Of a stretch of DNA of 64,000 bases, positions 40,488 to 49,900 are shown piece after piece (the stretch's first letter is position 1; each line of letters begins with the position of its first letter). Location: contig NZ_VCHA01000001.1 in assembly GCF_016597815.1 (NCBI RefSeq), forward strand, positions 558,001 through 622,000, given 5' to 3'. The notes under the pieces were generated by a model. It had not been told where the DNA came from, ran no database searches, and saw only the letters and a program-made list of their open reading frames with translations. The translations under genes were made by a program, and so were the position numbers. The stretch is from Marinobacter sp. DY40_1A1 (GTDB lineage Bacteria; Pseudomonadota; Gammaproteobacteria; Pseudomonadales; Oleiphilaceae).

Positions 40488-42184
40488 TGAGTGAAAAATT
40501 GCCTGAAGCCGAAGTGATCAAGCGGGAAAGTAACTATCTGCGTGGAACCATTCTGGAAGGGCTGGCGGATCGTACCACCGGTGCCTTGCCGGAAGACGAC
40601 ACCAAGCTGACCAAATTTCACGGTTCATACCAGCAGGATCACCGGGAAGTCCGGGATGAACGCCGGCGCCAGAAGCTTGAGCCGCTGTATCAGTTTATGG
40701 TGCGTTTGCGTTTGCCCGGGGGTGTTCTGACCACGGATCAGTGGTTGGGCCTGGATAAAATCGCCGACGAGTGTGCGGATTCTACCTTGCGCCTGACGAC
40801 ACGCCAAACGTTCCAGTTCCACGGCGTATTCAAGGAGCAGATGCAGCCGTTCATGCAGAAAATCCATGCTTTGGGACTGGACAGTCGTGGAGCCTGTGGC
40901 GATGTGAATCGTAACGTGATCAGCAACGTAAACCCTCATCAGTCGCAGCTGCACGGAGAAATTCATGAACTCTCTCTGGCAATCAGTGAACGGTTGCGCT
41001 GGCGCTCGGCAGCTTATGCCGAGATCTGGCTAGGGGAAGAGTGCGTCCAGAAACTGGGCGAGGAAGAGGAGCCTTTCTACGGATACAAATATCTTCCCCG
41101 CAAGTTCAAAATTGCGCTGGCGATTCCCCCGGAAAACGACTGCGACGTATTTGCTAACGATATCGGGCTGATCGCTATTGTTGAAGATGGCCAGATTCGT
41201 GGGTTCAACGTGGTCGTTGGTGGAGGAATGGGGCTTACCTATGGCGATCCGGCCACCTATCCGCGCCTGGCTACAATGGCGGGCTATGTTGCGAAAGAGC
41301 AGATTGTGGATGCGTGCGAAGCAATCTGTGCCATTCAACGGGATTTCGGTGACCGTACCAACCGCGCCCATGCTCGATTCAAGTACACCATTGATGATTA
41401 CGGCATGGACTGGTTCCGTGAGCGTTTTGAGGAATACCACAAGCACGCCTTTGAAAAACCGCGCTCGTTCAGCTTGAGCCACAACGGCGACCGGTTTGGC
41501 TGGGTTGAGGGCGAAGATGGTAACCAGCACCTTACGCTGCTTATTCCTACCGGTCGGGTGGCCGATACTGAAAGCGGGCTTTTGCGAACGGCATTGCGAA
41601 AGATTGCAGAAGCGCACAACGGCAGCTTCAGGATTACCTGCAATCAAAATCTGGTGATCGCCAACGTCGCACCTGAGAAAAAAGCAGCAGTGGATGCCAT
41701 CGTAGAGGAATACAAGCTGGATGCCGGCAATCGCAGTTCACCCCTGCGCCAGAACTCCATGGCGTGTGTTGCTCTGCCAACCTGTGGCTTGGCGATGGCA
41801 GAATCCGAGCGCTTTCTGCCGGACTTTGTGACCCGGGTTGAAAGAACCATGGCAGAAGAGGGGCTGGAACCAGATGCCATTAACCTGAGGATTACCGGTT
41901 GCCCGAACGGCTGCGCACGGCCATATTTGGGAGAGATTGCACTGACTGGCAAGGCGCCAGGCAAATACAATCTCTATCTGGGGGCGGATTTCTCAGGCCA
42001 GCGTATGAACAGGCTTTACCGTGAGAATATTGATACAGACACCATACTGGACGAGTTGCGCCCCCTGTTCCGCGCCTATCAGCAAAAGCGGAATGCCCGG
42101 GAGCGGTTTGGTGATTTTCTGGTCAGAGTTGGTATTGTGGAGCAGGAGCGCACGCCGGCTATGTTGCATCAACCATTGAAATGA
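40487..42184 (+). CDS. cysI: Sulfite reductase (NADPH) hemoprotein beta subunit
   Basis: This 565-residue siroheme and [4Fe-4S] enzyme catalyses the six-electron reduction of sulfite to sulfide. N-terminal features include LKFHGSYQQD-like sequence (TKFHGSYQQDHR) and LRLTTRQTFQFHGV. The four cluster-binding cysteines are in CVALPTCGLAMAES and, about 40 residues on, in GCPNGCARPYLGE. It overlaps cysJ by one base. A 72-residue hypothetical protein gene follows 24 nt later and probably belongs to the same operon. Confidence 0.96.
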   Translation: MSEKLPEAEVIKRESNYLRGTILEGLADRTTGALPEDDTKLTKFHGSYQQDHREVRDERRRQKLEPLYQFMVRLRLPGGVLTTDQWLGLDKIADECADSTLRLTTRQTFQFHGVFKEQMQPFMQKIHALGLDSRGACGDVNRNVISNVNPHQSQLHGEIHELSLAISERLRWRSAAYAEIWLGEECVQKLGEEEEPFYGYKYLPRKFKIALAIPPENDCDVFANDIGLIAIVEDGQIRGFNVVVGGGMGLTYGDPATYPRLATMAGYVAKEQIVDACEAICAIQRDFGDRTNRAHARFKYTIDDYGMDWFRERFEEYHKHAFEKPRSFSLSHNGDRFGWVEGEDGNQHLTLLIPTGRVADTESGLLRTALRKIAEAHNGSFRITCNQNLVIANVAPEKKAAVDAIVEEYKLDAGNRSSPLRQNSMACVALPTCGLAMAESERFLPDFVTRVERTMAEEGLEPDAINLRITGCPNGCARPYLGEIALTGKAPGKYNLYLGADFSGQRMNRLYRENIDTDTILDELRPLFRAYQQKRNARERFGDFLVRVGIVEQERTPAMLHQPLK

Positions 42185-42208
42185 ACCGGGTTGTTCGAAA
42201 GGAGCATT

Positions 42209-42427
42209 ATGAGCGACGCAGAAACCAGAGAGTGGGAGCGTCTTGCCTTTGTAGCGGGGCGGGATGGTGTGCCTGCTGCATTGGCATTTGCTCAGCAAGG
42301 TTACCGGCAATACAGTGCAGCGATTCGTGAAGCGGAATCGGGTGGCAATCAATACGGTGCTGCGTATCGAGACAGCTTGAATGCGTCGCTTGCCGTTTAT
42401 CAGTCCTATATTGCAAAGAATGAGTAA
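42209..42427 (+). CDS. Small hypothetical protein downstream of cysI
   Basis: This 72-residue protein was not recognised. The ATG at 42209 has a good AAAGGAG site; a TTG six codons upstream does not. It looks soluble and helical, with several aromatic residues spaced along it (W, F, Y in WERLAFVAGRDG, YRQYSAAIREA, YGAAYRDSL and YQSYIAKNE). There is no signal peptide or cysteine. The position 24 nt after cysI and the proper ribosome binding site suggest it is translated with the sulfite reductase. A role in that pathway is only a guess. Confidence 0.65.
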   Translation: MSDAETREWERLAFVAGRDGVPAALAFAQQGYRQYSAAIREAESGGNQYGAAYRDSLNASLAVYQSYIAKNE

Positions 42428-42436
42428 GCAATAACA

Positions 42437-42482
42437 AACCTCTGTATAACACGGCCAAAGTTGGCGGCATTATTCAGAGGTT
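42437..42482 (+). terminator. Possible terminator of the cysJI operon
   Basis: AACCTCTG (42437-42444) and CAGAGGTT (42475-42482) form an 8-bp stem with a 30-nt loop, 10 nt after the small gene. There is no T-run, so this is uncertain. Confidence 0.35.
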
Positions 42483-42513
42483 CGCAGAGAGAATATTACT
42501 TGGCTATTGGGCG

Positions 42514-43989
42514 TTAAAACCCGTTCGGAATCTCGAACCCGGCCAGCCCGGCCTCTTCAAGCAAGCGTGCGAAACCAATGGTGGTAAGGTCCATCCCCGG
42601 TGCTCCAATCACTTGCACATTAAACGGCAGTCCTTCGCTGGTCCGGCCTATGGGAACGGACGTGGCTGGTAATCCGAGAAGCGTGGCGAACGCAATCCAG
42701 CAAAACTGATCCATGTAAGCGCGGGGTTGCCCAGCAACGGTAATACGACGTTTGAACACGGGGTTGGAATGATCATGCCGGATAGCCGCCGTGGGTGTTA
42801 TGGGCGTCAGAAGCACATCTACTTCCTGGAACAGGGTTTCGATCTCTGCTCGCATCTTCTCCCGCGCCTCGCTCATGGCCATCCATTGATAGGAGGGCTG
42901 GTTTGCACCACGGCCATATTCACCAATGAAGGGTGTCATGGGGCCAAAGAAAGTAAGCCACTTTTCCAGTCGGGCAATCCATTTAAGCTGGCGGCGCTGG
43001 GCAGGTTTTAGCGAAGTGCTTAGTAGGCTACCCAGCAGATTGAAGTAGGCAGGTAGTGTGTGCTCAAGGTTCAACAGGGGGTGCTTTGCTTCTGATACAA
43101 GAGCGCCTTTGTCTGCAAGCTGTTTGCCTAGTGCCCGGTAGCCGTCGGTCAGTTCCTGTTCTACCGGGCACAAGCTGTCTTCCAGCCATAGCCCCACCCG
43201 TGCCTGTTTCAGGGTTTTCAGGCGTGAGGGCGCCATTTCCAGCTGCCAGCACCGGCTGTCAACTGGCTTGGGACCGGCAATTACCTTTAATAAAAGTTCG
43301 AGATCCTTCGCGTTCCGGGCGAGAGGGCCACCCTCTGCCAGATCCGGTTGCGATTGCGTGCCTGGCGGCCCGGGAATGTGTCCGCGAAATGACACCAGTG
43401 AGCGCGACGGTTTATGCCCGAATACGCCGCAAAAGTGCGCTGGAATGCGAATCGAGCCCGCCAGATCGCTGCCCACCTCCAGCGGTGTCATCCCCGCCGC
43501 CAAGGCTGCAGCCGCGCCACCTGAAGAGCCGCCCGGGGTGTGGGCAGGGTTATACGGGTTGTTGGTTACGCCAAACAGCTTGTTGTAGCTTTGCAGATCG
43601 GTCGCGTATACAGGCACGTTGGTTTTACCCAGAATAATAGCCCCGGCATCTTCCAGTCGTTGCACTACATCGGCATGGCGCTCAGGCTTGTGATCGCGCA
43701 GCGCGCTGGCGCCGGCAGTGCATGTCATCCCGGCCACTTCCCAGGTGTCCTTTATGGTGAGGGGAAGTCCGTGCAAGGGGCCGACTGCTGCGCCAGATGC
43801 TCGCTTCTGGTCGGCTTTCCGCGCCTGCTCAAGCACGCGAGCTTCGTCGAGAGTAACAATGGCGTTCACCACCGGGTTGTGCTCGCGGATTCTTGCGAGC
43901 AGTTCCGTCACAAGCTTCTCGCTGCTCAGGGTGCCAGCTTCAAGTTGTGCCAGCAGCTCATGGGCCGGCTGATAATGCAGTACATCCAT
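42514..43989 (-). CDS. Amidase (amidase signature family)
   Basis: This 491-residue hydrolase has the complete Ser-cisSer-Lys triad of the amidase signature family: Lys80 in LPLTIKDTWEV, Ser155 in TPGGSSGGAAAAL and the nucleophile Ser179 in GSDLAGSIRIPA. The spacing between the two serines (24) equals that of characterised members. It is not GatA by context: there is no gatB or gatC nearby. The substrate is unknown; small aliphatic or fatty amides are typical. It lies 18 nt downstream of the voltage-sensor-like gene on the same strand and is probably co-transcribed with it. Confidence 0.9.
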   Translation of the reverse strand: MDVLHYQPAHELLAQLEAGTLSSEKLVTELLARIREHNPVVNAIVTLDEARVLEQARKADQKRASGAAVGPLHGLPLTIKDTWEVAGMTCTAGASALRDHKPERHADVVQRLEDAGAIILGKTNVPVYATDLQSYNKLFGVTNNPYNPAHTPGGSSGGAAAALAAGMTPLEVGSDLAGSIRIPAHFCGVFGHKPSRSLVSFRGHIPGPPGTQSQPDLAEGGPLARNAKDLELLLKVIAGPKPVDSRCWQLEMAPSRLKTLKQARVGLWLEDSLCPVEQELTDGYRALGKQLADKGALVSEAKHPLLNLEHTLPAYFNLLGSLLSTSLKPAQRRQLKWIARLEKWLTFFGPMTPFIGEYGRGANQPSYQWMAMSEAREKMRAEIETLFQEVDVLLTPITPTAAIRHDHSNPVFKRRITVAGQPRAYMDQFCWIAFATLLGLPATSVPIGRTSEGLPFNVQVIGAPGMDLTTIGFARLLEEAGLAGFEIPNGF

Positions 43990-44007
43990 AGTGCGTCTCT
44001 TATTATG

Positions 44008-45015
44008 TTAGGGGAGCTGCTCTCGCCAGCGTTTGACTTTGACCTGGCCTTTGATGGCATCGATGATTTCGACAATCAGCGCGATCAGTGCCTCATTTCT
44101 TGCTTCAACGCTGTCTGCTTCTCCTGGCCCGCGAATAAAGGCGTTCACGATATCTTCAATAAACGCATGGTTTGCAGAAGAGGCCAGGTCTTCCAGAATC
44201 TGCTGGATAACGTTGGCTACAATATCGCCCACTGCATCTTCAAGGGTTTCCTGAATGGTTGAGCCTACTATTGGCAGGTATTTGAGCCGTGACAGTTCCA
44301 CATTTTGTTTCAGCGCATGGTCAACCCGGTCCTCAAGGTAATTTCTCAATGCTCCGCGGTTGGGGACGTAACCTTCCTTTGCAGCCTGAGCAACCCGCTG
44401 GGAGATCCATCCGGACAGCATCTCCCGCCGTGGGTACAGGATATCGTTCTGGACCTTTTCAAAAAGCGGAGAGCCCAGAGTTATTTCGTGCTGCACACCA
44501 CTCAGCACCTTGGTTACGATACGGTCTGAAAGCTCTTCCATGAACGCTTCATAGTAGAAATTGAAGAAGCGGTAAATTCCGGTGCTGGTAACATCGATGA
44601 TCTTGTGCTGATGCAAGCGGTGCACAATAGACACGATTCGCAAAATTCTCAGGAATCGCAGGCTACCTACAGGTATACAGCCCACCAGATCATACCAGTG
44701 GATAAAGGGGTAAAAGTACCAGCGGTCGTACACTTTGGCCTTGATTTCATAGGCCCAGCGCAGAGAAAATTCGGCCAGGAAGACTGCGACGAACATGGCA
44801 TCATAAAAAATGAAGTTTTCGTGAATAGGGTGGTAGGCGGCCTGAAAGGCCGGAAGGTGTTCCTTCAGCGCATTCTGGATAGCAATGAAGCTATAGACAG
44901 AATCCCAGATAATAAACGCGAGGTTGATGATGATCAGGCCCAGCATCAGGAAATCGATAATCAACCAGGTAGTCTGGTGGCTGGATTTCAGGTTCTCGCG
45001 GTTAATTTTCAGCAT
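44008..45015 (-). CDS. Voltage-sensor-like membrane protein without a pore
   Basis: The 335-residue protein has four predicted membrane segments (about 17-37, 67-87, 101-116 and 118-137). The fourth, SLRFLRILRIVSIVHRLHQH, carries arginines at 120, 123, 126 and 133 in the R-x-x-R spacing of voltage-sensor S4 helices. An aspartate in S3 (HWYDLVG) and an acidic/Arg pair in S2 (AEFSLRW) also fit. There is no S5-pore-S6 region. Instead the C-terminal about 190 residues are an amphipathic helical domain. Family resemblance is to ion-transporter voltage-sensor domains; function is unknown. It probably forms an operon with the amidase gene. Confidence 0.72.
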   Translation of the reverse strand: MLKINRENLKSSHQTTWLIIDFLMLGLIIINLAFIIWDSVYSFIAIQNALKEHLPAFQAAYHPIHENFIFYDAMFVAVFLAEFSLRWAYEIKAKVYDRWYFYPFIHWYDLVGCIPVGSLRFLRILRIVSIVHRLHQHKIIDVTSTGIYRFFNFYYEAFMEELSDRIVTKVLSGVQHEITLGSPLFEKVQNDILYPRREMLSGWISQRVAQAAKEGYVPNRGALRNYLEDRVDHALKQNVELSRLKYLPIVGSTIQETLEDAVGDIVANVIQQILEDLASSANHAFIEDIVNAFIRGPGEADSVEARNEALIALIVEIIDAIKGQVKVKRWREQLP

Positions 45016-45188
45016 TCGCTGGTATCCGTCCTCTATGGTCTAATAACGTTCTCTGGTATTTCGACAGGTTAGCGCATTTGCACTGGGCCGACGACTTGTC
45101 TGAGCGCGTATTAACTTGACCACCCGTCGTTAAACTCTCACGCTTGAGCGATAATCACTTCCGTTACAAGCAACACTGAAACAGCCGG

Positions 45189-46943
45189 ATGCTATCACTT
45201 GATCACATTTTGAAATCGGGACCGATCCGGCTGCTGGGCCTGCTGCTTTTGCTGTGGTCTTCCACGGGCCTTGCCCAACAGGTTGAGGTTCGTGTCAAAG
45301 GTGACTATCCCGGTCTTAAGGAAAATGCTGAAGCTTTCATTGGTGAGGTGGAGGGCCGCAGTGCAGGCAATCTTCGACGCTATGCATCTACGGCGGTTGG
45401 TCAGGCCAGCAAAGGGTTGCGAGCCTTAGGCTATTACAGCCCGGTTGTGGATTGGCAGGTGGAAGAGGGCGACTCTGAAGAAACAGCCAGGCTGATCCTG
45501 GAAATAACACCTGGCGACCCGGTGCGTATCAAGTCCCGCATTGTTGAGATCCGCGGTGCTGCCGCGACCGACTCGCGCTTTACCGACAACTTGCCTGTGC
45601 ATCCAGCGGAAGGCGATGTGCTGAATCATGGCGACTACAGCAACCTTCGGAATACCCTGCAAACACGTGCCAGGCGCAGGGGCTACTTTGATGGCCGGCT
45701 TGTTACCCGCAGTCTTGAGGTGGACCCCGAGGCCCTGGAGGCCAACATTACGCTGGTGTTCGAAAGCGGCGACCGGTATCGGCTGGGAGCGGTTACCTTT
45801 GAAGAAGGGCACTGGTTTGAAACTGACCTCCTGCACGATTTTGTTACGTTTGAACCGGGCATTCCGTACCACGCAGATGAAATAGCAAAGCTGAACAGCG
45901 ATCTGCTCAGTAGTGGTTATTTCTCCGGCGTAGACATTGATGCCTCACCCTCCAGCGCAGAAGATGGCGTTATACCCGTTCGTATCAGTCTGACCCGGCG
46001 GGATGGCCGCTCCATTTCCACTGGCCTTGGCTTTTCCACAGACGTTGGGCCGCGTTTTCGGGCTACATGGCGGGAGCACTGGATCAATCCCATGGGGCAC
46101 ACGCGCGGAGCAGAAACAGAGCTCTCCGAGCCAAGGCAAAATCTGAGTACCTGGTATGAGCTGCCTCTGGATCCGCCGATGACGGATCTCATCCGTTTTA
46201 CGGCAGGTTATCAGCGCGAAGATATCGAAAACATCGAATCAGAGTTACTGACGTTTGGGCAGCAATGGCAGCACCAGCTGGATAATGAATGGTTGCAGGT
46301 GCTGTCTTTGAACTGGGAGGGGGAGCGCTTTAATATTATTGGTGATGAGCAGGGAACAAGTACGTTGCTGCTTCCGGGGCTTGGCTATTCCAAGTTACAC
46401 GTCAACTCGCCGCTGGACCCCAGCAAGGGTTATCGTTTGCAGATTAACGTAACCGGCTCCCACAGGGCGGCTCTTTCCAGTGTGGATATTCTGCATGTGA
46501 ATGCTATTGCCAAAGGCTTGTTCACATTTGCGGGAAAACATCGCTTTTTATCAAGGCTTCAGATTGGTGGTGTGGGGACCAACCGGTTTGAAGATGTGCC
46601 GCCCTCCTTGCGTTTCTTCGCCGGTGGTGACCAAAGTGTTCGCGGTTATGGTTACCAGACTCTCTCGCCAGAGAACGAAAACGGCGTTCCGGTGGGCGGG
46701 CGTTATACGCTTGTGGGCAGTGCTGAATACCAGTATCAGTTTGCCCAAAAGTGGCGTGTCGCTCTTTTTGCTGACCATGGCAACGCAGTTAATGACCTGT
46801 TTGATCCTCTTGCCAGCGGGGTCGGTGCTGGCATTCGCTGGATCAGCCCCTTGGGGCCTTTGCGCCTGGATCTTGCCAAAGGTCTGAATCCTGAGTTTGG
46901 CGGCGAGTGGCGGGTTCACTTCTCGATGGGGCCAGAGTTGTGA
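45189..46943 (+). CDS. tamA: Translocation and assembly module outer membrane protein TamA
   Basis: This 584-residue Omp85-family protein has a signal peptide (about 1-29, ending GLAQ) and three POTRA domains (about 30-270). The C-terminal 16-strand barrel carries the family signature VRGYGYQTLSP near residue 485. TamA with TamB helps insert outer membrane proteins and transport phospholipids to the outer membrane. The last bases overlap the tamB start (GTGA), so the two are co-translated. It is divergent from the voltage-sensor-like gene. Confidence 0.94.
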   Translation: MLSLDHILKSGPIRLLGLLLLLWSSTGLAQQVEVRVKGDYPGLKENAEAFIGEVEGRSAGNLRRYASTAVGQASKGLRALGYYSPVVDWQVEEGDSEETARLILEITPGDPVRIKSRIVEIRGAAATDSRFTDNLPVHPAEGDVLNHGDYSNLRNTLQTRARRRGYFDGRLVTRSLEVDPEALEANITLVFESGDRYRLGAVTFEEGHWFETDLLHDFVTFEPGIPYHADEIAKLNSDLLSSGYFSGVDIDASPSSAEDGVIPVRISLTRRDGRSISTGLGFSTDVGPRFRATWREHWINPMGHTRGAETELSEPRQNLSTWYELPLDPPMTDLIRFTAGYQREDIENIESELLTFGQQWQHQLDNEWLQVLSLNWEGERFNIIGDEQGTSTLLLPGLGYSKLHVNSPLDPSKGYRLQINVTGSHRAALSSVDILHVNAIAKGLFTFAGKHRFLSRLQIGGVGTNRFEDVPPSLRFFAGGDQSVRGYGYQTLSPENENGVPVGGRYTLVGSAEYQYQFAQKWRVALFADHGNAVNDLFDPLASGVGAGIRWISPLGPLRLDLAKGLNPEFGGEWRVHFSMGPEL

Positions 46944-49900
46944 CGGAGTTGGACAAGGGCAATAGCATTGCTGACGCACCATCAAAATCCCGGCGCACGC
47001 GCACGGGGCGCCTTCGATTCTGGCTATTACTAATTCTGGGTTTACTTGTTTTTCTTCCAGTCGTTTTATGCGCTGCCGTTTTGTTGGCGCTGCGCTCAGA
47101 AACAGGTACAGCCTGGGTGATTGATCAGGTTCCCGGGCTTGAGGCAGTGAACGACCATGGCTCGCTGTTCGGAACCTGGCAGGCAGACCGAATCAAGTGG
47201 CGCGGCTATGGGGTGGATGTGACGGTTGAAGCCCCTTTCATAGACTGGTCACCCTCCTGTCTTTTTGATCTGCAAGTGTGTCTTGAAACCCTTCACCTGG
47301 AACGACTGGACGTTAATGTGCAGCCTTCAGACGACCAGCAAGGCTCCCCGGATGACATCAGCTTGCCGAGGCTTGAGCTACCGCTCGCCCTCAGCGTTAG
47401 TGATGTAAGGCTAGGCACGTTCACCCTTAATGGCAGCAAAGTTTGGGACAGGTTTGAACTTGACTCCAAGGGCTCCGGGTCTGACTGGATGCTGGAACGG
47501 GTTTACTACAAACGGGACGATTACATAGTGGAGGCTTCCGGGCGCGTTGAAACGCGGCGGGACTGGCCAGTAAATCTTGAGGTTAATGCGTCACTGCCGC
47601 CGCCCTTTGGCGCCGACTGGATGATTGATCTGGCACTCTCTGGCAGCGTGCGGGATCTTGCACTGGCGGGGCAGAGCCGAGGTTATCTGAATGCTTCACT
47701 GGAGGGGAAAGTGGAGCCTTTGGCAGCCAGTTTGCCAGCGCGTTTACGGGTAACCTCTGAATCTTTTCGTGCGGTGGAGGCTCAGCCAGACACCCTGGTG
47801 CTGAAGAACTGGTTTGCTGAGGCCCGAGGCAGCTTGCAGAGCGGTTTCAAGACTAATGGGGCGGCCATATTGCCAGGTACCGGTGGGCCCATTGAGTTGA
47901 CGCTGGCGGGATTGGTTACAACCAATGGTGCCAAGGATATACGGCTGGAACTGTCTGCAGGCAATCAGGGCGTGGAGGGCGAGGCAGACAACTTGCCCCG
48001 AAATGTCATAGTGACCGGCAGTACCCGATGGCAAGGCGGCTTGAGTGCAGAAGCAGACATACAGCTACGGCAGTTTCCCTGGTATTCGTTGATTGCTGAT
48101 CTGGAAGAGCCGCCGATTGATTTACGCATGCTGAACGGAAGCGTCTCATGGCGGGATGGGCGTTATCAGGCGAATCTCACTGCAGAAGTGGATAGCCCCC
48201 AGGGCAGTTCAGAGTTAGCAGCGGCGGTTGATGGCGATACTACCCAGGCTCGTCTGACCGAGCTCTCTGCGATTACCGATGCAGGATCACTTTCCGGTGA
48301 GGGGACGGTCAAGTTTTCCGGGCCTTTGAGTTGGCGGGCGGCTTTGGAGTTGGAGAACTTTAATCCGGGCTACTGGGTGCCAATGCTGGATGCAGACCTC
48401 AGCGGTGGTGTTACTACAGAAGGGCAACTTACAGACGGCCCTATTCCCGATATGAAAGCCGGCTGGGACTTGTCGGGGCAATGGCGCTCCAGCCCCGCTG
48501 TGATAGCTGGCCGCCTTGATACTTCAAGCGGTGACTGGGATGTTCCTGCACTGAAACTGGCTGTTGGTGATAATCGGGTTGAGGGTAGTGGTCGATGGGG
48601 GACACAGTTAAAAGCCAGCCTTAACCTTATGCTGACGGAGCCGGGGAAAATTATGCCGGGCCTAGGCGGGCAGGCTGATCTTCAGCTACGGCTTTCGGGC
48701 AGCCCTGATAGCCCGCGAGGAACCTTGACGGCCAGTGCAACTGAATTGCGCTGGCAAGACCTGCTGGTTGTTGAGATTCTGGATGTAAACGCCCAGTTGG
48801 AGCAGGGGTTCCGTCTTAACGCCGAGTTACAGGGTAAAGGCATTACCGCCGGTGGCCAAACCATTGAGTCGTTAATCGTCAGGGCGCAAGGCACTCAGGG
48901 GAATCATACAGTTGCGCTCGATGTTCAACATGACGAAGCAAGATTGCAGCTGGATTTTCAGGGCGCAGCGGGTGAAGCATGGACAAGCTGGCAGGGCGAG
49001 TTGGCAAGAGGTGTGATTGATGTGCCTGAGCAGGAGCAGAGCTGGGAACTTGGGGCCCCCGCCGGGCTTGTATACGGAGAGAGCGGCGAGCTTCGTTTTG
49101 CTGCCCACTGCTGGAACTGGCAGCAAAGCTCTGTTTGTGCTGATGATCAAACCCTGCTGCCAGTGCCTAGCATCGCCTACCGGATTGACAGCTTCCCGGC
49201 CACGGCTCTGGCCCCGATTCTGCCAGAGACGTTGCGCTGGCATTCCAGCATTAATGGTGAGATTGCCTTTACCTCTAACGATTCAGGTCCCGACGGGCGG
49301 ATAGCGCTGGATGCTGGCGAAGGCCGTTTCGAAATACTGCTGGATAGTGAGTGGGAAACCTTGACTTACACAACTCTGACGACGGAGTTGGAGCTGAAAC
49401 CTGAACAGGCAGACCTCGCTGTGCGACTGTCGGGGCCGGAGCTTGGCAAACTCTCGGTGGATGTGAGTCTGGACCCCATGGACGAAGACCGGCCGGTTGA
49501 AGGCAAGTTCAAACTGGACGGTCTCGATATTGCCCTGGCCGGCTTGTTTAGCGGGCTTGAGGAGATTTCTGGAGAGGTTAACGGTGAGGGAACCATTTCC
49601 GGCCCCCTCATGAAGCCTGCAGTGAGGGGCGAGATAACATTGAGCAACGGGCGGGTGGTGGATCCACGTTTACCGATCCCCATGGAGGAAGTCATTGTCA
49701 GTGTGGAGCTCAACGGCTATTCCGCTGATATTCGCGGCCGGATTCATAGCAATCCCCGCAGTGAAGCAATCATTGAGGGAGAGGTCGACTGGCAGGGAGC
49801 TCCCGGTGGTCAAATTCGCATTACCGGGGAACGGCTACCCTTTAGTCTTGAACCCTACGCTCACGTGGAAGTGGTGCCAGATCTGACTATCGCATTCCGT

